Shown piece after piece: positions 9,730 to 17,204 of a stretch of DNA of 36,268 nucleotides. Position 1 is the stretch's first letter; every line of letters begins with the position of its first letter. The translations under genes and the position numbers were made by a program. The DNA comes from CAZTDD01 sp964612675 (GTDB taxonomy: Bacteria; Hinthialibacterota; Hinthialibacteria; Hinthialibacterales; JAKPRU01), in the NCBI GenBank assembly GCA_964612675.1, contig CAZTDD010000070.1:1-36268 (forward strand). The letters are read 5' to 3'. The notes below the pieces were generated by a model that was not told the DNA's origin, made no database searches, and saw only the letters and a list, made by a program, of their open reading frames with translations.

Positions 9730-9761
9730 ATTTCTAGGACTGGTGGCGAGACGTTGTAGGC

Positions 9762-9820
9762 TGGGTTAGCGACATGACCTGCTTCCGACTTGCGGAATAA
9801 GTCTCGTGGAGCGTAACCCA
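9762..9820. repeat. Dispersed palindromic element (TGGGTTA...TAACCCA)
   Basis: The arms TGGGTTA (9762-9768) and TAACCCA (9814-9820) lie in the 124-bp gap between the DUF1080 and oxidoreductase genes. The form resembles GTAGGGTGGG...CCCACC elements scattered in many bacterial genomes; a similar element occurs at 16421-16449. Confidence 0.5.
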
Positions 9821-9853
9821 CCAAGACCGCTATCATAAAAAGGAAATTCCACT

Positions 9854-11227
9854 ATGAAACAAAACCGCTCTCAAACAAACAAATCGACTATCTCGTTGTC
9901 ACGCCGAGAATTTTTGGCCGCATCGGTTGTTGCAACAGGTGCGGCAACACTTGGCGCGCCCGCCATCGTCCGTGGCCGAAACCTCAACGACCGTCTCAAC
10001 ATCGCCGGCATCGGTGTCGGAGGACGCGGTAGAGGCAACCTTCGCTCCGTGAGTTCCGAAAACATCGTTGCGCTATGCGATGTGAGCGAGAAAAGCGTTG
10101 ATGCAGCGGCGGAAGACCATCCGAAGGCCCGCAGGATTGCCGACTTTCGCGATTTGTACGATCATGCCGACGATTTCGACGCCGTTGTGGTGAGTACCTG
10201 CGAGCATACCCACGCTTTCGCCACGTTACCGGCGCTGCAACTGGGCAAACACGTGTACTGTGAAAAGCCGTTAACGCACAGCGTATGGGAAGCGCGCATC
10301 ATCCGCAACGCCGCAGCGAAAGCGAACGTAGCAACGCAAATGGGAACCCAAATTCACGCGGGCGACAACTATCGCCGTGTTGTCGAGCTGATCCAGTCCG
10401 GGTCAATCGGACCGGTAAGCGAGGTTCATGTCTGGGTATCGCGCGCATGGGGATGGCACGAAAGCGAGGAAGCGGCAAAGAAAGCCGGAGACATCGTGTT
10501 TGTCCAAGAGCGTCCTGCAACAACGGATCCGATTCCGCCCGGACTCGACTGGGATTTGTGGATCGGCCCCGCACCGATGCGACCGTTCAACAATGTCTAC
10601 TTTCCGGGACCGAAATGGTATCGCTGGTGGGATTTTGGGAACGGCACCATGTCGGACCTCGGAAGTCACTGGATTGACCTGCCGTTTTGGGCACTGCGTC
10701 TCGATCATCCTCTGACCATTGAAGCGGAAGGGCCACCGGTGAATTCCGAGATCGCCCCGGCGTCCATGCACGTGAAATATGCGTACGGTCAGCGGGGTGA
10801 GATGCCGCCGGTGGAGGTCACGTGGTACCAGGGAACACATAAACCGCAACTCTGGAAAGAAAAGGCCATTCCGCAGTGGGGCAATGGGGTGTTATTCGTG
10901 GGAGACAAGGGCATGGTGCTGGCCGATTACGGCAAGCACATCCTGCTGCCCGAGGAGAAATTCAAAGACTTTGAGCGCCCCGAACCGTTCATTCCTAAAT
11001 CGTTGGGGCATCATGCAGAGTGGGTTCACGCGTGCAAAACAGGCACCCCCACGACCTGCAACTTCGATTACGCCGGTTGGCTTACCGAGGCAAACCACTT
11101 GGGCAACGTGGCGTACCGTGCGGGCGAGAAACTCGAGTGGGACGCGGAAAACTTACGCGTGAGCAATACACGAAAGGCGGATCCTTTCATCCGCCGCGAT
11201 TATCGAAAAGGATGGGAACTGGCGTAG
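9854..11227 (+). CDS. Tat-exported Gfo/Idh/MocA family oxidoreductase
   Basis: This 457-residue NAD(P)-dependent sugar oxidoreductase-type protein carries a twin-arginine signal (SRREFLAAS at residues 16-24) followed by an Ala-rich hydrophobic stretch, so it should be exported folded with its cofactor. The Rossmann motif is GIGVGGRGRGN (about 52-62) and the family EKP motif is at 137-139 (CEKPLTH). The C-terminal part is the alpha/beta domain of this family, with YRWWDFGNGTMSDLGSHWIDL near the substrate site. Start: ATG after AAGGAAA. It lies 124 bp after the DUF1080 gene on the same strand. I infer a pair that oxidises and then cleaves glycosides. Its stop is 49 bp from the convergent stop of paralogue D, with no evident terminator between them. 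Substrate not deducible. Confidence 0.92.
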   Translation: MKQNRSQTNKSTISLSRREFLAASVVATGAATLGAPAIVRGRNLNDRLNIAGIGVGGRGRGNLRSVSSENIVALCDVSEKSVDAAAEDHPKARRIADFRDLYDHADDFDAVVVSTCEHTHAFATLPALQLGKHVYCEKPLTHSVWEARIIRNAAAKANVATQMGTQIHAGDNYRRVVELIQSGSIGPVSEVHVWVSRAWGWHESEEAAKKAGDIVFVQERPATTDPIPPGLDWDLWIGPAPMRPFNNVYFPGPKWYRWWDFGNGTMSDLGSHWIDLPFWALRLDHPLTIEAEGPPVNSEIAPASMHVKYAYGQRGEMPPVEVTWYQGTHKPQLWKEKAIPQWGNGVLFVGDKGMVLADYGKHILLPEEKFKDFERPEPFIPKSLGHHAEWVHACKTGTPTTCNFDYAGWLTEANHLGNVAYRAGEKLEWDAENLRVSNTRKADPFIRRDYRKGWELA

Positions 11228-11276
11228 CGCCCAGTTCACGAAACGCTGTGCGGCTCGATTGGTCCGAAACGCGACT

Positions 11277-14200
11277 TCAAAATAACGACCAATCCTCGAC
11301 CCGCGTGCCACTATCGTACACAAGTGGCGTCGCTAGCGGCTCGCTGAGTTTGCCGTCGCTATACAGGGCATAGAAAACAAGCGTGTAATTGCCGCTTTGC
11401 GCAAATAAATCGGCAGGAATAATTCCAGACCAGCGCCAGGTGTCTTCGTCGCGCACAAGATCGATTTCCGGGAATGACGCTAAGGTTGTGCCGCGTTCGG
11501 AGTGCGGCACAATCGTGACGAAAACACGCTCGGGAAGCGCCGCCTCCAGAACATCCACCCATACATCGATATCCCCGGAAATCGGTTCCTCAAATTCCGC
11601 TGCAGCGAGCAACGTCGGCAACGACGCCGCACCCGGCCCCGCCAACGCACCCCTACGACCGATATACCACTGTTCGGCCAACAGACCGTCGTCCTTCGTT
11701 GTCTCCCCATCGCCGTCATCATCCAGCAACGGCTCCGCCTGCCCGACATGATCTACGAGCTGTAAATACGCTCCGTCATAGGACGTCCAAAGATCTTTTC
11801 CTTGATACGCATTGCCGAGAAAATACTTGCTGAATGACATTTGCGATAGCCCCTGCGTAAATAGACCTTTTCCTTCGGTAGATGTCCCCGCGATCGCCAC
11901 ACGCCGGTTACTCGGGCTATCGGCATTCGCCTCAACGAATGTCCCGGCATGGGGAGCATCCACGACCAGAATCACGTCCAATAATGGATGTTGGTTTTGT
12001 AGTTGATTCATTTGGGAAATCAAATCTGCTGCAGGCAACACCTCATTATTATCAAAAATAAAATCTCCTTCCGCTGAACAGCCTCCCACAAGATAAATAA
12101 ATAACCGCAATTTCTTATCGTCCGATTCAGGAACTGAGAGTGTCGAAAGGGCATTTTGAAACTCGTCGACAGTCGCCGGAAAATCGCGACCGAGAATGCG
12201 GATGTCTTCGGTTCGATATCCGCGTTTCTGACACACATCCAGCGCGTGCGAAACCATGTCTTGAGCAAACGGTCGAACCGTGCCACCACCTGCGACCAGC
12301 AACGCGCGAATGGTCAAAACCTCTTCCGGATTCGGTTTTTCGCTGACGCGGAAACGGGTAATCTTCGGTCGAGACAGCCGTTGGTACGGAAATCGTGCTG
12401 TGTAGCTGACAATATAAACCCCTTCTTCTGTCAGGTTTTCCAGTTTTCCCGCCCACGTTTTTCCATCCTGGTTCAAGTTAATGCGTTTGAACGTTTGATC
12501 GGAAGCCACCGCTTCACCTGCATGAATCTCCGGCGCAGGTGGGCGAACCACAGCCCACACTTCCAGCGGATCGGAGCCTGGAACTATGGTGGCGCTCAGA
12601 TCGACGGACGACCCCGGTTGTACCGTAAGGAATTCGTCATCCGATGGATGAATCTCTTCAAACGCAGGGAACTCTCCGGTTCCATGTCCCGCATACGCCC
12701 AACTGCGCCCGAAACGATGTTGTCCCATTTCATTTCCGTCAAGTTCGTTGAATATTCCGTCCCCGTTATCATCCATCTGCGGTCGTTGCCCGGCCGAGCT
12801 GAATTCACGGAAGAAACCGTCCGCCGCCTTCACCGCTTCCTCCATCGTTGCGCCCATGTATGCCGCACCCCAAAAAACATAGCTGAACGAGGTCAGATCC
12901 GGCGGCGGCATCATGACTGCTTCCGTATCGGCAGTCGTGCTTGAAATCACAAGGCGTTGCTCGCCCTCCGGCGGCGTACATTTTTCGATGAATTTCCCGG
13001 AATAACAGGAATCGACGACCAATGTCATATCGATGTCCATTTCATCTGTCGTCAAAGAATCCAGCCAGGTATCCAGTTCGCTCGCCGAGAGTGTTTCCCG
13101 TGGGTTCAGCATAAAATAGAGATCCGATTGTCCCTCCTCATCCGTCATCGGATATCCATGGTCGATCATATAAATCAGAAATCGTCTGCCGGGAGAAACT
13201 AGATCATCTTTCGCCCATTCAATGGCTTCGCGCAGTGTCTTCGTATTTGCGGGACCGAAAACGTCGCGAATCCCGTCTCCGTCTACATCCTGTTCCTCCT
13301 CAAAGGCGGAGAGCCAACGAATATCGTCTTTCTCATACCCCCGCGCCAGGCAGACGGAATACGCGTATGCCGCGAGCGCTTTCGTTTGTTCCACAAGCGC
13401 ATTTCCTTCATAGTCGCCGCCGCCCGCGACGATCAAAACACGGGGTGAGTCGATCTCCCAAAGAATTGATGTTCCGTTCATTTCTCCGCTGAGAATCCGT
13501 CGTCCGTCCGGCGAAAAAGCGACAGAGTTGATTCCTCCTTTTCTTCCGCCGATTCTCAGCAACCGCTGACCGGTTTCGAGGTCCCATAACCGGATCGAAT
13601 CGTCCAGCCCCTCAGTGAATATATTTGAAAAGAAACCCGTTAATATCGACGTAATATCATCGACGCCCAACAACAAACCGTGGGAATCTGCGGTCGCGAT
13701 TTTTGTTCCATCGGGTGAGAATGCGACGGAAGGAATAGCCCCTGAATGCCCCGCAAACGTGGCGAGTTCCACACCGCTTTGACTGTCCCACAACCTGACT
13801 GTCCCGTTTCTGCTTCCGGTAAGAATCTTCTGTCCATCGGGCGAAAACGTCGCGGTAAGAATCTCCTCGTCATGGTTTGCAAGTGTGAGAAGATCTTCCC
13901 CCGCTTCGCTGTTCCAGAGTCTGACCTGGTTATCGGTGCCCGCCGTCAAGATCGTTTCCCCATTCGGCGAAAACACGGCCGTTCGAATGGTATCGGAATG
14001 ACCGATAAACGTGCGGATTTCATCGCCGGTTGTCATGTCCCAGAGTTTCGCCGTATGGTCCGCGCTTCCGGTCAGGATTTGCATTCCATCCGGCGAAAAG
14101 GCGACCGAGTGAACGACTTCTTCATGACCGGAAAAGGTTCGAATCAATTGGCCGGTTTCCGCGTCCCACAATCTCGCCACCTTGTCTCTACTCCCCGTGA

Positions 14201-16103
14201 GCAGACGCGTTCCGTCGGGCGAAAACGCAACGGAAAAAACCCAGGACGTGATCGGGTCCGGAGCTTCAAGGACGTGCAGCAACCGTCCGGTCTCGGTATC
14301 CCACAATCTGGCGTTCCCGTCCCAGCTCCCGCTCAGAGTTTTTGTCCCATCGGGCGAAAAAGCAGCGGAGGTAACGAGCGCGGAATGACCGGGAAAACTG
14401 CGAATCTTGTTGCCTGTCTCGACGTCCCACAATGCGATGGTGTCGTGACTGCTTGTTGTGATGAAAGTACGGCCGTCGGGCAGAAACCGGGCGGAGACAA
14501 CCGGCTTGACGTGGGGATATGTGCGGATTTCTTCGCAGGTTTGCGCGTCCCACAGTTTTGCCGTTTCGTCCAAGCTTGCCGTAAGGATCTGTTTTCCGTC
14601 CGGCGAGAAAACGGCGGATTCGATTACATGCGAATGGCCTTCCAACGCGCGAAGACTGTCGCCGGTTTGCGCATCCCACAACCTGGCTGTCTGATCGGCA
14701 CTTCCAGTCAGAATCGTTTGTCCGTCGGGCGAAAACACCGCGCCATAAACCCAGTTCGAATGACCTTGGAACGTATGGATCTTCGCGCCCGTCTCCACGT
14801 CCCACAAAATCGCCGTGTTGTCGTAGCTGCCTGTCAGAACTCGCGTACCGTCGGGTGAAAAGTCAACCGATTGCACTGCTAGAGAATGACCGTTAAACGT
14901 GCGTATCGCCTCACCTGTCCGGAAATCCCACAAAATGGCTTTCCCATCTTGGCTGCCGGTCAAAACATGCGACCCATCCGGCGACACCGCAATCGACAGC
15001 ACTAGATTGGTATGTCCCTCGAAGGTACGGACTACGGTACCCGTTTCCACGGCCCACAGTTGAACAGATCCTTCAGCCGTGCCGGTCAACACCTTCTTAC
15101 TGTCAGGCGTAAACGCGACCGACCACACACCCGCTGTGGAAAGAAAAAAACGCCGGACGATTTCGCCTGTCTCAATGTCCCAGAGCGCTGCCCAACCGGA
15201 ATCGCTGCTGGAGATCATCTGTTTACCGTTCGGTGAAACGGCAACACCATGGAGCGTTCCTTCACCGTAAACTTGGAACGGTATGGGAACCTGCGGCGGA
15301 GGAGTTTTGCAGGAGGTCATGGTCAATCGATACGCTCCGCTCCCCGAGGAGGCGGATACCAACGCATAGTATTCGCCTGGTTCCAGAGTCACTTCGTGAG
15401 GCGGCAGGCCGTCGGAAAAACTCTCGCGGCTCCCAATTTGATAAACAAATATATGGGGCAAGAAATCCTCTGTCTTGACAGTGAATTCGAGAGATGATCT
15501 CGTTTCGAGATTAAAAACATAGGGATTGGCCAAAGTCGCGAAGTTGAATATATGAGGATGATTCCAGCCCAAATCCCCTTCGATGGCCTCTCCGAGTTCA
15601 ATTGTCGGGGCTGAAAAACAGACCATCGACAGAGCGTAGGGATGGGAGCCGTCAGGCAACACAGCGTTGCTGCTCGCAATTACAGCGTATTCGCCGGGTC
15701 CGAGTACACTGGACTGAGTCGCCCACGGCCCTTCAAACAGCCCCGGTCCCCCCTCGGCTTTTCCTACCCAAAGATAAGGGACAAATCCCTCTGTCTCCAT
15801 TGTGAATTCCACACACATCGTTTCAGGAACCGTGAAATAATAACGGTCCGTGAACCACTCGCCCCCAAAAATCCTTGAATCTGTATCCGTCAACGAACCG
15901 GAGATGGATTGATCGCATTCGATGTATACTCTCTCCGACTGTGCCGGCTTTTTCTGGGCCGCTAGCCGAAGTTCGATATCCTCTACTTGTCTTGCAGCGG
16001 CCGGACCGACAAAAATGACCGTTGCAAAACAGATACCCCATAGCAACGTCCACACGCAAGAAAAACTCCCAGGATTCCATCCTCTTTCAGCCAGTCTACT
16101 CAT
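11277..16103 (-). CDS. Exported PPC-like / 14-WD40 / C13 peptidase / pseudopeptidase protein (paralogue D)
   Basis: This is the largest protein of the window (1608 residues). A signal peptide (core VWTLLWGICFATVIFVGPAAA) is followed by two beta-rich domains resembling bacterial pre-peptidase C-terminal (PPC) domains, about 60-165 and 166-268. Fourteen WD repeats come next (about 275-885); number 13 has a ~27-residue insertion. A C13 peptidase domain keeps His about 982 (IDHGYP) and Cys about 1033 (VDSCYSG), with the same 51-residue spacing as paralogue A. An Ig-like linker leads to a pseudopeptidase copy with Gly for His (YLVGGC) and Pro for Cys (VDAPHAG). The tail is TRVEDWSLF. The ATG follows a strong GGAGGAG by 6 nt; an in-frame GTG five codons upstream overlaps that site and is rejected. 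Likely an extracytoplasmic protease with recognition propellers; target unknown. Confidence 0.9.
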   Translation of the reverse strand: MSRLAERGWNPGSFSCVWTLLWGICFATVIFVGPAAARQVEDIELRLAAQKKPAQSERVYIECDQSISGSLTDTDSRIFGGEWFTDRYYFTVPETMCVEFTMETEGFVPYLWVGKAEGGPGLFEGPWATQSSVLGPGEYAVIASSNAVLPDGSHPYALSMVCFSAPTIELGEAIEGDLGWNHPHIFNFATLANPYVFNLETRSSLEFTVKTEDFLPHIFVYQIGSRESFSDGLPPHEVTLEPGEYYALVSASSGSGAYRLTMTSCKTPPPQVPIPFQVYGEGTLHGVAVSPNGKQMISSSDSGWAALWDIETGEIVRRFFLSTAGVWSVAFTPDSKKVLTGTAEGSVQLWAVETGTVVRTFEGHTNLVLSIAVSPDGSHVLTGSQDGKAILWDFRTGEAIRTFNGHSLAVQSVDFSPDGTRVLTGSYDNTAILWDVETGAKIHTFQGHSNWVYGAVFSPDGQTILTGSADQTARLWDAQTGDSLRALEGHSHVIESAVFSPDGKQILTASLDETAKLWDAQTCEEIRTYPHVKPVVSARFLPDGRTFITTSSHDTIALWDVETGNKIRSFPGHSALVTSAAFSPDGTKTLSGSWDGNARLWDTETGRLLHVLEAPDPITSWVFSVAFSPDGTRLLTGSRDKVARLWDAETGQLIRTFSGHEEVVHSVAFSPDGMQILTGSADHTAKLWDMTTGDEIRTFIGHSDTIRTAVFSPNGETILTAGTDNQVRLWNSEAGEDLLTLANHDEEILTATFSPDGQKILTGSRNGTVRLWDSQSGVELATFAGHSGAIPSVAFSPDGTKIATADSHGLLLGVDDITSILTGFFSNIFTEGLDDSIRLWDLETGQRLLRIGGRKGGINSVAFSPDGRRILSGEMNGTSILWEIDSPRVLIVAGGGDYEGNALVEQTKALAAYAYSVCLARGYEKDDIRWLSAFEEEQDVDGDGIRDVFGPANTKTLREAIEWAKDDLVSPGRRFLIYMIDHGYPMTDEEGQSDLYFMLNPRETLSASELDTWLDSLTTDEMDIDMTLVVDSCYSGKFIEKCTPPEGEQRLVISSTTADTEAVMMPPPDLTSFSYVFWGAAYMGATMEEAVKAADGFFREFSSAGQRPQMDDNGDGIFNELDGNEMGQHRFGRSWAYAGHGTGEFPAFEEIHPSDDEFLTVQPGSSVDLSATIVPGSDPLEVWAVVRPPAPEIHAGEAVASDQTFKRINLNQDGKTWAGKLENLTEEGVYIVSYTARFPYQRLSRPKITRFRVSEKPNPEEVLTIRALLVAGGGTVRPFAQDMVSHALDVCQKRGYRTEDIRILGRDFPATVDEFQNALSTLSVPESDDKKLRLFIYLVGGCSAEGDFIFDNNEVLPAADLISQMNQLQNQHPLLDVILVVDAPHAGTFVEANADSPSNRRVAIAGTSTEGKGLFTQGLSQMSFSKYFLGNAYQGKDLWTSYDGAYLQLVDHVGQAEPLLDDDGDGETTKDDGLLAEQWYIGRRGALAGPGAASLPTLLAAAEFEEPISGDIDVWVDVLEAALPERVFVTIVPHSERGTTLASFPEIDLVRDEDTWRWSGIIPADLFAQSGNYTLVFYALYSDGKLSEPLATPLVYDSGTRVEDWSLF

Positions 16104-16151
16104 AGATCTCTCCTCCACTGGGTACCCGTACGCTCTGCGCTTCTACCGTGT

Positions 16152-16255
16152 GTTCAAACAGGGAGCAGTTTACGTGACACATACCAGAATCAAAGACAAC
16201 CGGTATCGTCATCGCCCGGCTCGCTTTTCGGCGGGGATGCAAACAAGAGGTAGGA
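16152..16255 (-). pseudogene. 3' relic of a fifth WD40-C13 paralogue
   Basis: Read on the minus strand, 16156-16227 translates to a peptide matching the last 24 residues of paralogue A at 12 positions, including VVFDSG and the terminal SLF with the same number of residues between. At DNA level GAATCAAAGACAAC (16187-16200) is identical to the paralogue A 3' end, and the flanking 22 bp align without a gap. The stop appears shifted by a one-base loss. Similarity fades upstream in the region coding for VFYALY. It lies just upstream of paralogue D, where a preceding tandem copy would have ended. Confidence 0.65.
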
Positions 16256-16327
16256 AATACATGCGTGGGTCTATTATTTTAGGTGGTATTCCCGTCTAAG
16301 AGAATGTGCCCAAATCCGTGATTCCAA

Positions 16328-16390
16328 GGAGCGGAGCGACGTGAGAATCTCGCTGTTGGGTCAAGAAGCGAGATGGTCACGCTTCGCTCC
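16328..16390. repeat. Imperfect long hairpin element
   Basis: A left arm GGAGCGGAGCGACGTGAGAA...TCGC (16328-16353) pairs imperfectly with a right arm GCGAGATGGTCACGCTTCGC...TCC (16368-16390): AATCTCGC/GCGAGAT, CGTGA/TCACG and GGAGCG/CGCTCC. There is no T-run. It looks like a dispersed palindromic repeat rather than a terminator. Confidence 0.5.
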
Positions 16391-16420
16391 TAAGAAAGGC
16401 CGGCAGGGAAAGCACGGTAG

Positions 16421-16449
16421 GGTGGGCTCAAAGCGAAGCGTAGCCCACC
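16421..16449. repeat. Dispersed palindromic element (GGTGGGCT...AGCCCACC)
   Basis: An 8-bp perfect stem, GGTGGGCT (16421-16428) with AGCCCACC (16442-16449), encloses a 13-nt loop. It has the same style as the 9762-9820 element. It lies about 40 bp past the 3' end of the minus-strand gene that stops at 16488. Confidence 0.55.
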
Positions 16450-16487
16450 ATCCTCTTATGGCTTCTTCCCAGCTTGCTCTCGCGTGC

Positions 16488-16784
16488 CTATCTCCCTTCC
16501 CGCCTCAGCTTCCGGGCGGCCTGCTGCATGCGGATCTTATCCATATCGATTTCGATGTGTTCGCGTTGATGACGCTGGGTGAAACGCGTGAGTTTGTGCT
16601 TCTTCACATACCATTCCTGGATGGCAACCGTGCGGCTGTTCACAACGCGGCAAACCACCTTGGGCACAAAGACGTAGTTGTCCGAGTTGCTTCTATTCTC
16701 GTCCTTTGAGCCGAAAAAACGGATGTGATAATACCGACCGGCCTCCTCTTCGAAAATGCCGTTCAGGAAAATTTCGTCGACCAT
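16488..16784 (-). CDS. Hypothetical 98-residue charged protein
   Basis: I do not recognise this protein. It has 98 residues, no signal peptide and no membrane segment, so it should be cytoplasmic. The first two thirds alternate hydrophobic and aromatic residues in beta fashion (YYHIRFFG, NYVFVPKVVCRVV, VAIQEWYVKKHK). The C-terminal third is a highly basic, probably helical tail (RFTQRHQREH...QQAARKLRREGR) that could contact nucleic acid. The gene is well supported by an ideal ribosome site, GGAGG 6 nt before ATG. It is divergent from the small plus-strand gene at 16899, sharing a 114-bp control region, so the two may be regulated together. Function unknown. Confidence 0.65.
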   Translation of the reverse strand: MVDEIFLNGIFEEEAGRYYHIRFFGSKDENRSNSDNYVFVPKVVCRVVNSRTVAIQEWYVKKHKLTRFTQRHQREHIEIDMDKIRMQQAARKLRREGR

Positions 16785-16898
16785 GCTTTGCCTCCGGATT
16801 CATGGTAACGGATCGTCCATTAGATTCAACACCTTGCTTCCCTCGAAGGATCGACGGATGGTCCTTATAGTAAATGAAACCGAATACGGAGAAATGCT

Positions 16899-17204
16899 AT
16901 GGTCGGCCTCTTGTTCCAAGCGATCACGAATAAGCAGATGGTCTGTTTTCTCTATATGGGAATGACCCGATACGTAACCCCCACCTATGTGGAAGCAGCG
17001 AAAGATGGGGCGGTGTTGCACGGGTACGAGAAAGCCAGTCCGGAAGAGCGTGTCTACAGGGTGACAGACATGGTCGCTCTCAAGGTGGTGGAAGATCCGG
17101 ACGCGCCCGAGACCCGCCGTTATACGCCGTATACGTTCGAACTAAAAGAGAAAATGAGCGTGGAAGAAAAGTTACAGAAGGCTCAATCAAAAGCAAAAGC
17201 CTGA
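16899..17204 (+). CDS. Small WYL-domain-like hypothetical protein
   Basis: The 101-residue product has a pattern reminiscent of a single WYL-type SH3-like ligand-sensing fold: an initial helix with LLFQAITNKQ, a beta strand FLYMGMTRYVTPTYVE, then LHGYEK and a strand pattern VYRVTDMVALKVVED, ending in a Lys/Glu helical tail. The WYL resemblance is by eye and weak, and there is no DNA-binding domain. Start: ATG with GGAG 7 nt upstream. The last 18 nt overlap the 3' end of the convergent pgeF gene, so each stop codon lies within the other gene's final codons. It is divergent from the 98-residue gene at 16488-16784. Cytoplasmic; role unknown. Confidence 0.6.
   Translation: MVGLLFQAITNKQMVCFLYMGMTRYVTPTYVEAAKDGAVLHGYEKASPEERVYRVTDMVALKVVEDPDAPETRRYTPYTFELKEKMSVEEKLQKAQSKAKA

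Larger units (their letters stand above)
16104..16487. other. Intergenic region upstream of paralogue D
   Basis: This 384-bp gap holds a decayed 3' fragment of a fifth WD40-peptidase gene (about 16152-16255), a long imperfect hairpin (16328-16390) and a short GGTGGGCT/AGCCCACC palindrome (16421-16449). No intact gene or clear promoter was found. Confidence 0.6.

Noticed and set aside
12156..12944. 262-codon plus-strand open frame opposite the peptidase part of paralogue D
   Set aside because: Antisense shadow of a conserved coding region; no start signal.
13746..14858. 370-codon open frame on the plus strand opposite paralogue D
   Set aside because: It is the antisense shadow of the periodic WD repeats; the translation is itself repetitive and has no ribosome site or known domain.
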